Source: Pantoea eucrina
GTDB lineage: Bacteria > Pseudomonadota > Gammaproteobacteria > Enterobacterales > Enterobacteriaceae
NCBI RefSeq assembly: GCF_002095385.1
Contig: NZ_MIPP01000031.1
Coordinates: forward strand, 1-46,503
Length of the DNA: 46,503 bases
Direction of reading: 5' to 3'
The translations under genes were made by a program, and so were the position numbers. Every line of letters starts with the position of its first letter. The first letter of the stretch is position 1. Below, one piece after another: positions 1 through 7,826 of the stretch. Under the pieces are notes generated by a model, which worked only from the letters and a program-made list of their open reading frames with translations, was not told where the DNA came from and made no database searches.

Positions 1-55
1 TGACAAGCACTAATTTCAACTTTTTTATCACCCGGTTAATGTTTGCGCAAAACCG
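1..55 (-). promoter_or_regulatory. Upstream half of an rRNA-operon P1 promoter (-35 and UP-like tract), reading left out of the window
   Basis: On the minus strand the window ends in TTGTCA (positions 6 to 1), which is the -35 hexamer typical of rrn P1 promoters. It is preceded by an A/T-rich tract (AAAAAAGTTGAAATTAG, positions about 26-10) at the place of the UP element. Further upstream, a GTTTGCGCAAAAC-like dyad near 41-53 lies about where the first Fis site of rrn P1 would be centred. In E. coli the gene gmhB is followed directly by the rrnH operon in this orientation, which supports the call. The -10 box and the rRNA genes lie outside the window, so this rests on half a promoter plus synteny. 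Confidence 0.55.
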
Positions 56-60
56 GTTAT

Positions 61-621
61 TTATGCCTGTTTAATGCGCGCCGGCAGCTCTGCCAGGCTA
101 TTTAACACCCAATCTGCTGCTGCTTCACCTTCAGCGGTAACCGTTTTACCGCTGCGCACCAGCACGCGGGTGCCGACGCCAGCGGCCTGCCCTGCCAGCA
201 TATCTTCCAGCTTATCCCCTACCATATATGAAGCGGCCATATCGATGTTCAGCTCCTGCTGCGCAGACAGCAGCATTCCAGGCTGAGGTTTACGACAGTC
301 GCAGTTTTGACGGTAAGCAGGCACGGTGGCATCCGGCAGGTGAGGACAATAGTAGATGCCGTCCAGGTCGATATCGCGATCGGCCAGTGACCAGTCCATC
401 CACTCCGTCAGCTGCATAAAGGTATCTTCCGTAAACATCCCGCGGGCAATACCCGACTGGTTAGTGACCAGCACCAGCGCGTAGCCCATCTTTTTCAGCG
501 CCTGCAGCGCTTCAATGGTGCCTTCTATAAACTGAAAATTGTCGATCTCATGAACATAACCGTGATCAACATTTAATGTGCCATCACGATCGAGAAAAAT
601 AGCCGGGACTGGGTTCGCCAC
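61..621 (-). CDS. gmhB: D-glycero-beta-D-manno-heptose 1,7-bisphosphate 7-phosphatase GmhB
   Basis: Removes the 7-phosphate from heptose bisphosphate in the cytoplasm, a step in making ADP-heptose for the LPS inner core. It belongs to the HAD superfamily: the nucleophile motif FLDRDGT carries D11 and D13, VTNQSG is motif II, and GDKLEDM is the C-terminal acidic motif. A cysteine/histidine cluster (CPH near residue 90, then CDCRKP) is the zinc-binding loop of this family. I start at GTG 621 because AGGAG lies seven bases upstream and the protein then begins [14 protein letters not shown], like the E. coli enzyme. An in-frame ATG at 672 would add 17 residues with no homology. Length is 186 residues against about 191 in E. 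coli. It is divergent from metN. Confidence 0.95.
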   Translation of the reverse strand: MANPVPAIFLDRDGTLNVDHGYVHEIDNFQFIEGTIEALQALKKMGYALVLVTNQSGIARGMFTEDTFMQLTEWMDWSLADRDIDLDGIYYCPHLPDATVPAYRQNCDCRKPQPGMLLSAQQELNIDMAASYMVGDKLEDMLAGQAAGVGTRVLVRSGKTVTAEGEAAADWVLNSLAELPARIKQA

Positions 622-703
622 GTAAATACTCCTGCTGCAATTAATAGTGCTAAGTATTGCATGATTGGGCATAGCGAGAGAATGGCAGATTGCATTACGT
701 CGA

Positions 704-732
704 TTGATTTAGACGTCTGGATGCCTTACCAT
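704..732 (+). promoter_or_regulatory. metN promoter with overlapping MetJ (met box) operator
   Basis: A perfect met box AGACGTCT lies at 711-718 and is followed directly by a degenerate second 8-mer GGATGCCT at 719-726 (5 of 8 matches). MetJ with S-adenosylmethionine binds tandem met boxes. They lie in the 17-base spacer of a candidate sigma-70 promoter: TTGATT at 704-709 and TACCAT at 727-732. Repression of the methionine importer when methionine is plentiful follows from this layout and from what is known of E. coli metNIQ. The promoter hexamers are my reading. The met box is the stronger evidence. Confidence 0.7.
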
Positions 733-808
733 CCATTCAGCTTTCGTCCAGCTTCGCTGATCGAATATTGATACACCACGGATAACGTCAGACGATAATA
801 ATTAACTA

Positions 809-1840
809 ATGATTAAACTCGAAAATATCACCAAAGTGTTCCAGCAGGGTTCACGCACAATACAGGCGCTCTCCGGCGTCAGCCTGCATGTGCCGGCGGG
901 ACAGATTTATGGCGTCATCGGTTCGTCAGGCGCGGGCAAGAGTACGCTGATCCGCTGCGTCAACCTGCTTGAGCGCCCTACATCCGGTCGTGTGCTGGTC
1001 GACGGACAGGATCTCACCGCACTCTCTTCCGGGCAGCTGACGCTGGCACGTCGCCAGATCGGCATGATTTTTCAGCACTTCAACCTGATGAACTCGCGTA
1101 CGGTGGCCGGCAATGTGGCGCTGCCGCTGGAGCTGGGCAATCTGTCACGCGATCAGATCAAAGCGCGCGTTAGCGAGCTGCTGGAGCTGGTTGGCCTGAA
1201 TGACAAGCATGACAGCTGGCCAGCTAATCTCTCTGGCGGGCAAAAACAGCGTGTGGCTATTGCGCGTGCGCTGGCCAGCAATCCCAAAGTACTGCTGTGC
1301 GACGAAGCCACCAGCGCGCTCGACCCGGCGACCACCCGTTCGATACTGGAGTTGCTGAAAGACATTAACCGCCGCCTCGGTATTACTATTCTGCTTATCA
1401 CCCATGAGATGGATGTGGTTAAGCGCATCTGCGATCAGGTTGCTGTGATCAGTAACGGCGAGCTGATTGAAAAAGATAGCGTCAGCGAAGTTTTTTCTCA
1501 TCCAAAAACGCCGCTGGCGCAGCAGTTTATTCAGTCGACGCTGCATCTGGATATTCCGGAAGATTATCAGGAGCGCATGCGCGCGCAGCCTGCCGCACAG
1601 GCTGTGCCCCTGCTGCGCCTGGAGTTTACCGGGAAATCTGTTGATGCACCGCTGCTGTCAGAAGCTGCCCGCCGCTTTAATGTGAACAACAACATTATCA
1701 GTGCGCAGATGGATTATGCAGGCGGAGTCAAGTTCGGCATCATGCTGGCAGAAATGGATGGCAGTGAAACAGATACGCAGGCCGCGATAAGCTGGCTGAA
1801 AGAACATCATGTGAAAGTAGAGGTATTAGGTTATGTCTGA
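809..1840 (+). CDS. metN: D-/L-methionine ABC transporter ATP-binding protein MetN
   Basis: ATPase subunit of the MetNIQ methionine importer on the cytoplasmic face of the inner membrane. Walker A is GSSGAGKS (residues 38-45), the signature is LSGGQ (141-145), Walker B is VLLCDE (161-166) and the switch histidine is H199 in LLITHEMD. The C-terminal part (about 265-340) is the NIL/ACT-like domain that binds methionine and shuts the transporter down by trans-inhibition. Length is 343 residues, the same as E. coli. No good Shine-Dalgarno precedes the ATG, but the N-terminus [11 protein letters not shown] matches the family. Its end overlaps metI by 8 bases, indicating coupled translation in the metNIQ operon. 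Confidence 0.97.
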   Translation: MIKLENITKVFQQGSRTIQALSGVSLHVPAGQIYGVIGSSGAGKSTLIRCVNLLERPTSGRVLVDGQDLTALSSGQLTLARRQIGMIFQHFNLMNSRTVAGNVALPLELGNLSRDQIKARVSELLELVGLNDKHDSWPANLSGGQKQRVAIARALASNPKVLLCDEATSALDPATTRSILELLKDINRRLGITILLITHEMDVVKRICDQVAVISNGELIEKDSVSEVFSHPKTPLAQQFIQSTLHLDIPEDYQERMRAQPAAQAVPLLRLEFTGKSVDAPLLSEAARRFNVNNNIISAQMDYAGGVKFGIMLAEMDGSETDTQAAISWLKEHHVKVEVLGYV

Positions 1841-2485
1841 AGCGATGCTGTGGTTACTGACGCGCGGCGTCTGGGAAACGCTGATGATGACCTTTGTCTC
1901 TGGCTTTTTCGGGTTTGTTATTGGCCTGCCGGTCGGCGTACTACTGTATGTTACACGCCCCGGTCAGATTCTGGCGAACAGCGCGCTTTACCGCGTGCTC
2001 TCTGCTATCGTCAATATCTTCCGATCGATCCCGTTCATTATATTGCTGGTATGGATGATTCCGTTTACCCGCGCAATTGTCGGCACCTCTATCGGCCTGC
2101 AGGCGGCGATTGTCCCGCTGACCGTTGGCGCCGCGCCGTTTATTGCCCGTATGGTTGAAAATGCCCTGCTGGAGCTGCGACCGGCCTGATCGAAGCCTCC
2201 CGCGCGATGGGTGCCACGCCGCTGCAGATTGTCCGCAAGGTGTTGCTGCCGGAAGCGATGCCGGGCCTGGTTAACGCGGCCACCATTACGCTCATTACGC
2301 TGGTTGGCTATTCTGCTATGGGCGGTGCCGTGGGCGCGGGTGGTCTGGGCCAGATTGGCTATCAGTATGGCTATATCGGGTATAACGCTACCGTAATGAA
2401 TACTGTACTGGTGCTGCTGGTCGTGCTGGTATATCTCATTCAGTTCTGCGGCGATCGCATTGTTCGCGCGGTGTCGCATAAATAA
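1833..2485 (+). pseudogene. metI: Methionine ABC transporter permease MetI, interrupted by a one-base frameshift
   Basis: Membrane permease of the methionine importer. The first frame (1833-2189, 118 codons) encodes the N-terminal half through MVENALLELRPA and stops at TGA 2187. The second frame (to 2485) continues with IEASRAMGATPLQIV, the EAA loop that docks onto MetN, and the last membrane segments. Homologues read ELPTGLIEAS at the junction. Adding one C near 2178 (CTGCGACC to CTGCCGACC) restores exactly this and gives 217 residues, the E. coli length. The sequence on both sides is fully conserved, so either the base was lost in sequencing or the inactivation is very recent. As written, the protein lacks its EAA loop and transport would fail. 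metN and metQ flank it intact. Confidence 0.9.
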
Positions 2486-2522
2486 GCCAATAACATCAAT
2501 ACTTCTCTATTAAGGAAAGGAT

Positions 2523-3338
2523 ATGTCTTTCACATTTAAAAAGATTGCCGCAGCAGGTGCTCTGATTGGTGCTATTGCTCTGGCCGGATGCGATCAGCAG
2601 GCAAAAGATCCCAACCATATCAAAGTGGGCGTGATTGTCGGTGCTGAACAGCAGGTTGCTGAAACTGCCGTTAAAGTGGCTAAAGATAAATATAATCTCG
2701 ACGTCGAGCTGGTGACATTTAACGATTACGTGTTACCTAATGAAGCGCTGAGCAAAGGGGATATTGACGTTAACGCTTTCCAGCATAAGCCCTATCTGGA
2801 TCAGCAGATCAAAGATCGTGGCTACAAGCTGGTACCGGTTGGCAACACCTTTGTTTACCCGATTGCCGGCTACTCCAAAAAGATTAAGTCGCTGACCGAA
2901 CTGCAGGATGGCGCGCAGATCGCCATCCCTAACGATCCAACCAACCTGGGCCGCTCTCTGCTGCTGCTGCAGAAAGCGGGACTGATTAAGCTGAAAGAGG
3001 GTGTTGGCCTGCTGCCAACGTCGCTGGATATTGTGGAAAATCCAAAGAACCTGAAGATTGTTGAACTGGAAGCGCCACAGCTGCCACGCTCGCTTGACGA
3101 TCAGCAGATTGCACTCGCGGTTATCAACACAACGTATGCCAGCCAGATTGGTCTGACCCCGGCAAAAGATGGCATCTTTGTGGAAGATAAAGATTCCCCA
3201 TACGTTAACCTGCTGGTGAGCCGTGAAGATAATAAAGACGCTGAGAACGTGAAGAAGTTTGTTGAAGCGTATCAGTCAGACGAAGTGGCTGAGTCTGCGA
3301 ACAAAATCTTTAACGGTGGCGCGGTTAAAGGCTGGTAA
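2523..3338 (+). CDS. metQ: Methionine-binding lipoprotein MetQ
   Basis: Periplasmic substrate-binding lipoprotein that delivers L- and D-methionine to MetNI. A signal peptide ends in lipobox LAGC with C23 as the acylated residue. The mature part is an NLPA-family binding protein with the motifs KVGVIVGAEQQ, NAFQHKPYLDQQ and PNDPTNLGR. Length is 271 residues, as in E. coli. AAGGAAAGG lies just upstream of the ATG. It is the last gene of metNIQ and is followed by a strong intrinsic terminator at 3361. The residue after the lipobox cysteine is Asp (CD), which in enterobacteria favours retention in the inner membrane, fitting its partner. Confidence 0.97.
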   Translation: MSFTFKKIAAAGALIGAIALAGCDQQAKDPNHIKVGVIVGAEQQVAETAVKVAKDKYNLDVELVTFNDYVLPNEALSKGDIDVNAFQHKPYLDQQIKDRGYKLVPVGNTFVYPIAGYSKKIKSLTELQDGAQIAIPNDPTNLGRSLLLLQKAGLIKLKEGVGLLPTSLDIVENPKNLKIVELEAPQLPRSLDDQQIALAVINTTYASQIGLTPAKDGIFVEDKDSPYVNLLVSREDNKDAENVKKFVEAYQSDEVAESANKIFNGGAVKGW

Positions 3339-3360
3339 GTTCACTTCTTTTCTCTCCTGA

Positions 3361-3386
3361 GGGCGGCGCTGGCCGCCCTTTCTATT
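3361..3386 (+). terminator. Intrinsic terminator after metNIQ
   Basis: GGGCGGC (3361-3367), a GCTG loop and GCCGCCC (3372-3378) form a perfect 7-bp GC stem followed by TTTCTATTT. It separates metQ from rcsF. Confidence 0.85.
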
Positions 3387-3465
3387 TCTGCATGTGGCTG
3401 CTGACTTGTTATTTGCGGGCGTCCTTGTTTCAATAACGCCACTTTTATTACAGGAGGATGTTGCC

Positions 3466-3867
3466 ATGCGTTTTTTACCGCTCTGCCTGTTGGCGTTGAT
3501 GCTGACCGGGTGCGTTCGTGAATATCACCCGATAAGCAGCGCTCCGGCTCGTCCGCAGCAGTCATCCGCTCAGCCGCAGCGCAAGCCGGCCCCGCGCCCG
3601 GCTCCGGTGAAAATCTATACCGACGCAACCGATCTGGTCAGCAATCCTTTCCGCGATCTGGGTGAAGTGTCTGGCGAAGATTGCCAGAGCAGCACGCAGG
3701 ATTCACCTCCGAATATCAATACTGCGCGTAAACGTCTGCAGATCAAAGCAGCAGGTATGAAGGCCAACGCCGTGCTGCTGCACAAATGTGAAATTGTGAC
3801 CAGTACGCCAGGCTGCTACCGCCAGGCAATCTGCCAGGGCTCAGCGCTGAAAGTTTCCGGCCAATGA
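3466..3867 (+). CDS. rcsF: Rcs stress-response outer-membrane lipoprotein RcsF
   Basis: Senses LPS and envelope damage and activates the Rcs phosphorelay through IgaA. The signal peptide ends LMLTGC with C16 as the lipidated residue. Residues about 25-48 are Pro/Arg/Gln rich (ARPQQSS to PRPAPV), matching the disordered linker that threads through outer-membrane barrels assembled by BamA. The C-terminal domain keeps four cysteines, C73, C108, C117 and C123, which form the two known disulfides. I chose ATG 3466 because AGGAGG lies eight bases upstream and the product (133 residues) then matches the E. coli N-terminus. Upstream in-frame extension is not lipoprotein-like. It overlaps trmO by ATGA. 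Confidence 0.95.
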   Translation: MRFLPLCLLALMLTGCVREYHPISSAPARPQQSSAQPQRKPAPRPAPVKIYTDATDLVSNPFRDLGEVSGEDCQSSTQDSPPNINTARKRLQIKAAGMKANAVLLHKCEIVTSTPGCYRQAICQGSALKVSGQ

Positions 3868-4567
3868 GTGAGTTTGCCGTTGCGCAGATTGGCGTGATCC
3901 GCTCCCCGTGGAAAGAGAAATTTGCCGTACCGCGGCAGCCGGGCCTGGTTCAGGATGGCGGCGGTGAACTGCATCTGCAGGCCCCGTACAATCAGCCGGA
4001 AGCCGTACGCGGTCTGGAGCGTTCAGCCACATCTGGATCCTGTTTATGTTTCATCAGACCATGGCCGGCGGCTGGCGCCCTACTGTCCGCCCGCCACGCC
4101 TCGGCGGCAACGCGCGAATGGGCGTCTTTGCAACGCGATCAACGTTTCGTCCTAACCCGGTAGGCATGTCACTGGTTGAGCTAAAAGGGATCCGCTGTGA
4201 AAAATCGCAGGTTATCCTGCAGCTCGGCAGCCTTGATCTGGTTGATGGCACACCGGTGATTGATATCAAGCCCTACCTGCCGTTTGCCGAAGCGCTGCCC
4301 GACGCGCGCGCCGGGTATGCTCAGGCTGCACCTAAAGCGACCATGCCGGTGCGTTTTTCAGCCGCCGCTCAGCAGCAGATTCAGCAGCAGGCGCATATTC
4401 CTCAGCTGCAGCGTTTTATTACCGAAGTTCTGGCCCAGGATCCGCGTCCCGCCTATCGCAAAGGTGAATCGCTGGATCGCGAATATGCCGCCTGGCTGCT
4501 CGATTTCAACGTGCGCTGGCGCATTGATGAAGCGGGTACTGAGGTCATTGCCGTGGATCCACGCTAA
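3864..4567 (+). pseudogene. trmO: tRNA (N6-threonylcarbamoyl-A37)-N6-methyltransferase TrmO, interrupted by a one-base frameshift
   Basis: TrmO (TsaA/YaeB) methylates t6A37 of threonine tRNAs using S-adenosylmethionine. The first frame begins MSEFAVAQIGVIRSPWKEKF and runs through AVRGLER. It then goes out of phase at about 4022, and the correct reading resumes as HIWILFMFHQTMAGGWRP in another frame and continues to 4567. Homologues have GLEAFSHLWILFVFHQ here. Adding one T to the TT at 4022-4023 (GAGCGTTCAGCC to GAGCGTTTCAGCC) restores GLERFSHIWILFMFHQ and a 234-residue protein (E. coli 235). The conserved motifs GGNARMGVFATRS and FRPNPVGMS are intact downstream. Its ATG overlaps the rcsF stop (ATGA). 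This is either sequence error or a recent null allele, and the loss would be tolerated because trmO is dispensable. Confidence 0.9.
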
Positions 4568-4656
4568 AACAGGCTTTTGAGCGCTGTTTCTCGCTGGTAC
4601 ACTAACGGCCAGTAACGGTCTGCTCTTCTTCTTCCATATAACTGGAATCATAATTA

Positions 4657-6375
4657 ATGCGTACTACTCAATATCTGCTCTCCACGCTTAAGGAGACGCC
4701 TTCCGATGCAGAAGTGATCAGCCATCAGCTGATGCTGCGTGCCGGGATGATCCGCAAACTGGCTTCCGGACTCTATACCTGGCTGCCGACCGGGGTTCGC
4801 GTGCTGCGAAAAGTTGAAAACATCGTGCGCGAAGAGATGAACAACGCCGGCGCAATTGAAATCTCTATGCCGGTGGTTCAGCCGGCCGACCTGTGGGAAG
4901 AGAGCGGGCGCTGGGAGCAGTATGGCCCGGAGCTGCTGCGCATTAAAGATCGTCACGAACGTCCGTTTGTGCTCGGTCCGACGCATGAAGAGGTCATTAC
5001 CGATCTGATCCGCAACGAGCTGAGCTCTTATAAGCAGCTGCCGCTTAATCTGTATCAGATTCAGACCAAGTTCCGCGATGAAGTGCGCCCACGGTTTGGC
5101 GTGATGCGTTCGCGTGAGTTCATCATGAAAGACGCCTACTCCTTCCATACCTCGCAGGCGTCGCTGCAGGAAACCTACGATGCGATGTATCGCGCCTACA
5201 GTCAGAGCTTTACCCGCATGGGTCTCGATTTCCGCGCGGTGCAGGCTGACACCGGCTCTATCGGCGGCAGCGGTTCACATGAATTCCAGGTGCTGGCGCA
5301 GAGCGGTGAAGATGATGTGATCTTCTCCAGCGAGTCAGACTACGCCGCAAACATTGAGAAAGCTGAAGCGCTGGCTCCGGCTGGCGAGCGTCCGGCGGCA
5401 ACACAGCCGATGACACAGTTTGCCACGCCACATGCCAAAACCATCGCGGAGCTGGTTGAGCAGCACCAGATCCCGGTTGAGAAAACGGTTAAGACGCTGA
5501 TTGTGAAGGCGAGTGAAGAGAGCGGCCATCAGCTGGTTGCTCTGCTGGTGCGTGGCGATCATGAGCTGAACGAGATCAAAGCTGAACATCTCGATATCGT
5601 CGCTTCGCCGCTGGAAATGGGCAATGAAGAGGCGATCCGTGCCGTAACGGGTGCAGGCTTTGGTTCTATCGGTCCGGTCGGTCTGACCATCCCGGTCATT
5701 GCGGACCGTACCGTGGCAAAAATGAGTGATTTCTCCGCCGGTGCCAACATCGACGGTCAGCACTTTGCCGGCATTAACTGGGGCCGCGATCTGCCGGAAG
5801 CGCGGGTTGAAGATATCCGCAATGTGGTCGAGGGCGATCCAAGCCCGGATGGTAAAGGCGTACTGCAGATCAAGCGCGGTATCGAGGTGGGTCACATTTT
5901 CCAGCTCGGCACCAAATACTCCGATGCGATGAAAGCAGCCGTACAGGGCGAAGATGGCCGCAACCAGATTATGACCATGGGCTGCTACGGTATCGGTATT
6001 ACCCGCGTGGTGGCTGCCGCAATTGAGCAGAACCATGACGAGCGCGGCATTATCTGGCCTGCGGCGCTGGCACCGTTTGAAGTCGCAATTCTGCCAATGA
6101 ATATGCATAAATCTTTCCGGGTTCAGCAGCTGGCAGAATCGCTCTACAGCGAACTGCGCGCCAGAGGCATCGACGTTATCCTCGACGATCGTAAAGAGCG
6201 TCCGGGCGTGATGTTTGCTGATATGGAGCTGATTGGCGTGCCGCACACCATCGTGATTGGCGATCGCAATCTCGACAACGAAGAGATTGAGTACAAATCC
6301 CGCTCCGCAAGCGAGAAGCAGATGATCAGCCAGCATGAGATCGTCAGCTTCCTGGCCAGCGCGCTGAATAAGTAA
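4657..6375 (+). CDS. proS: Prolyl-tRNA synthetase
   Basis: Charges tRNA-Pro with proline in the cytoplasm. It is a class II synthetase of the bacterial type, 572 residues as in E. coli. Motif 2 is visible as [16 protein letters not shown] (about residues 140-155), motif 3 as [10 protein letters not shown] (about 441-450), and the anticodon-binding domain fills the C-terminal part from about 475. Between motifs 2 and 3, residues about 225-405 form the inserted YbaK-like editing domain that hydrolyses Ala-tRNA-Pro. In E. coli nlpE follows proS, but here arfB is next on the opposite strand. A convergent terminator lies between them. Confidence 0.98.
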   Translation: MRTTQYLLSTLKETPSDAEVISHQLMLRAGMIRKLASGLYTWLPTGVRVLRKVENIVREEMNNAGAIEISMPVVQPADLWEESGRWEQYGPELLRIKDRHERPFVLGPTHEEVITDLIRNELSSYKQLPLNLYQIQTKFRDEVRPRFGVMRSREFIMKDAYSFHTSQASLQETYDAMYRAYSQSFTRMGLDFRAVQADTGSIGGSGSHEFQVLAQSGEDDVIFSSESDYAANIEKAEALAPAGERPAATQPMTQFATPHAKTIAELVEQHQIPVEKTVKTLIVKASEESGHQLVALLVRGDHELNEIKAEHLDIVASPLEMGNEEAIRAVTGAGFGSIGPVGLTIPVIADRTVAKMSDFSAGANIDGQHFAGINWGRDLPEARVEDIRNVVEGDPSPDGKGVLQIKRGIEVGHIFQLGTKYSDAMKAAVQGEDGRNQIMTMGCYGIGITRVVAAAIEQNHDERGIIWPAALAPFEVAILPMNMHKSFRVQQLAESLYSELRARGIDVILDDRKERPGVMFADMELIGVPHTIVIGDRNLDNEEIEYKSRSASEKQMISQHEIVSFLASALNK

Positions 6376-6380
6376 TGGCA

Positions 6381-6406
6381 AACGCCTCCTGCGGGAGGCG
6401 TTTTTT
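6381..6406. terminator. Intrinsic terminator of proS, overlapping the arfB stop codon
   Basis: AACGCCTCC and GGAGGCGTT form a 9-bp dyad (6381-6402) around a TGC(G) loop, followed by six T on the plus strand (6401-6406). The T-run contains the start of the arfB stop codon complement (TTA at 6405-6407). There are too few A residues at the left foot for a good minus-strand terminator, although the stem lies just past the end of arfB. Confidence 0.85.
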
Positions 6407-6815
6407 ATCGCACTTTGCCACGCATCGCTTTTACGCTGCTGCGCCGCGATTTCCCCTCCAGCCGCCGTTCTTTTGACGCGCGCGTGGGCCGCGTCGCGCG
6501 ACGCGCTTTCTCCACCGTGGTTAACTCGCGGATCAGATTGATCAGGCGCTGCAGCGCGGCCTCACGATTCATCTCCTGACTGCGATACTCCTGCGCTTTA
6601 ATAATGACCACGCCTTCTGCCGTAATCAGGTGATGACTGGCAGCGAGCAGCCGCGTTTTATAAAACTCCGGCAGCGAAGATGCGCGGACATCAAACCGCA
6701 GATGAATAGCCGTCGAGGTTTTATTCACGTGCTGCCCCCCTGCCCCCTGAGCGCGGATAGCCGTCAGCTCTATTTCACTCTCCGGGATCTCAACCGTGCG
6801 CGACAGCATAATCAT
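6405..6815 (-). CDS. arfB: Alternative ribosome-rescue peptidyl-tRNA hydrolase ArfB
   Basis: Releases peptides from ribosomes stalled on mRNAs without a stop codon, backing up tmRNA and ArfA. The catalytic GGQ is at residues 26-28 in [19 protein letters not shown]. The basic C-terminal tail ([20 protein letters not shown], then [11 protein letters not shown]) is the part that enters the empty mRNA channel. Length is 136 residues against 140 in E. coli. The ATG at 6815 has AGGTGA upstream. A second Met at codon 3 is also possible. In E. coli yaeQ lies between this gene and yaeP, but not here. Confidence 0.95.
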   Translation of the reverse strand: MIMLSRTVEIPESEIELTAIRAQGAGGQHVNKTSTAIHLRFDVRASSLPEFYKTRLLAASHHLITAEGVVIIKAQEYRSQEMNREAALQRLINLIRELTTVEKARRATRPTRASKERRLEGKSRRSSVKAMRGKVR

Positions 6816-6979
6816 CTGTCACCTGCCGGTTCATACGGCGTTCTGTACTGAATTTTCCTGTTCATCAACTTAACCTTTTGTGCGCAAGCCAGCGTCCGGC
6901 AGGCCGTGCCAGCCGCTGTTCTGCTGCTTTTCTATCTCTGTTTCCCCGCTTGCCCTGGCTGATTTCCGGGAAACCCCTG

Positions 6980-6988
6980 TGTTATAGT
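6980..6988 (+). promoter_or_regulatory. Candidate extended -10 promoter for yaeP-rof
   Basis: TGTTATAGT (6980-6988) is an extended -10 element (TGnTATAAT consensus). The -35 region upstream is poor (TGATTT at 6960-6965, 17-base spacing), as is common for extended -10 promoters. It lies about 45 bases before the yaeP start and no other gene intervenes. Confidence 0.45.
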
Positions 6989-7031
6989 CGCCAGGCAACC
7001 AGGGTATTTATGCTCTGCTGAGGAGGTGCAT

Positions 7032-7232
7032 GTGCAAACGTATTGTGAGTTAGTTCGCCAGAAATATGCTGAAATCGGCAGCGGTGAGCCGGGATATGTG
7101 CCCGACGCGCTGATGCGCGCGCTGAATGCACTCAATGATATCGCCGCTCATTCCGCGCTAAACTCTTCTGTCAGGGATCAGGCAGCCTCGGCTGCTGCAA
7201 ACTTAATGGTGAGCGACTATGTTGACAAATGA
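7032..7232 (+). CDS. yaeP: YaeP family small protein
   Basis: Small conserved enterobacterial protein of unknown function, 66 residues as in E. coli. The family pattern YCELxRxxYAEI, GYVPDAL, and AAxANLxVSDYV is clear. The start is GTG 7032, five bases after AGGAGG. A GTG two codons upstream (7026) overlaps the Shine-Dalgarno itself and is less likely. It overlaps rof by 14 bases, so the two are probably translationally coupled. Its constant linkage to rof hints at a related role, but I know of no established function. Confidence 0.88.
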   Translation: MQTYCELVRQKYAEIGSGEPGYVPDALMRALNALNDIAAHSALNSSVRDQAASAAANLMVSDYVDK

Positions 7233-7482
7233 AGCTTATAAACCCATCAATTGCGATGACTACGACAACCTGGAACTCGCCTGCACCCGACACTGGATGC
7301 TGTCACTGCAGCTGAAAAATGGCGACCAGCTGAAGGCGAAAGCGCGGGATATGGTTTCGCGCAAAAACGTCGAATATCTTGCGGTTGACCTCTCCGGGGA
7401 AACCCGCGAGCTGCGCCTCGATCACATTGCCAGCTTCAGCCATCCTGAACTCGGCACCGTGGTGGTCAGCGAAGACGAGTAG
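7219..7482 (+). CDS. rof: Rho-binding antiterminator Rof (YaeO)
   Basis: Binds transcription termination factor Rho and blocks its RNA loading, so Rho-dependent termination is reduced. The 87-residue acidic protein matches E. coli Rof (84 residues) through [32 protein letters not shown], and [17 protein letters not shown]. The fold is Sm-like. The extra three residues are at the N-terminus (MLTNEAY). The ATG lies inside the end of yaeP, in another frame. It ends 35 bases before the convergent cytochrome gene. Confidence 0.95.
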   Translation: MLTNEAYKPINCDDYDNLELACTRHWMLSLQLKNGDQLKAKARDMVSRKNVEYLAVDLSGETRELRLDHIASFSHPELGTVVVSEDE

Positions 7483-7517
7483 TCTCGCGGCGGGCGGACC
7501 CTCTCCGCCCGCGTTTA

Positions 7518-7826
7518 CTACGGCTTAAGTCCGCTATAGTAAGCCGCTAAATCCTCAATATCGGTATCGCTTAGTCCCGCCACAAACGCTTTCATCACCT
7601 CTGCCTGACCGCCGCTGCGCTCACCTTTCTGATAGGCGTGCAACGCATGCGCCAGATAAGGCGCCTGCTGCCCGGCCAGATGAGGATAGAGGGGTATCGC
7701 GCTTTTGCCCTCTGCACCGTGACACGCCATACAGCGGGCTGCTTTTTCTGCGCCCGCGGCCGCATCGCCTTCTGCCCATAGCGGCAGCGATACAAAACAT
7801 AGCACAGCCGTCAGCCAGTGCCTCAT
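7518..7826 (-). CDS. Small periplasmic c-type cytochrome (class I, c553-like)
   Basis: The 102-residue precursor has a signal peptide cleaved after about A18 (LPLWA/EGD). The haem-attachment motif CMACH is at residues 32-36, with H36 as the proximal ligand. The C-terminal half has LSDTDIEDLAAYYSGL, the usual last helix of this class, and M79 is the likely sixth ligand. It would carry electrons in the periplasm and needs the Ccm maturation system. Its donor and acceptor cannot be told from the sequence. The start codon overlaps the tilS stop (ATGA), so it is translated from the tilS transcript, which is functionally unexpected. E. coli has no cytochrome here. No symbol is assigned because I do not recognise a named orthologue. 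Confidence 0.88.
   Translation of the reverse strand: MRHWLTAVLCFVSLPLWAEGDAAAGAEKAARCMACHGAEGKSAIPLYPHLAGQQAPYLAHALHAYQKGERSGGQAEVMKAFVAGLSDTDIEDLAAYYSGLKP

Noticed and set aside
5335..6381. Open frame of 348 codons antisense to proS
   Set aside because: It is a GC-biased shadow of proS. It has no Shine-Dalgarno, no recognisable domain and a composition rich in His, Arg and Gln typical of antisense frames.
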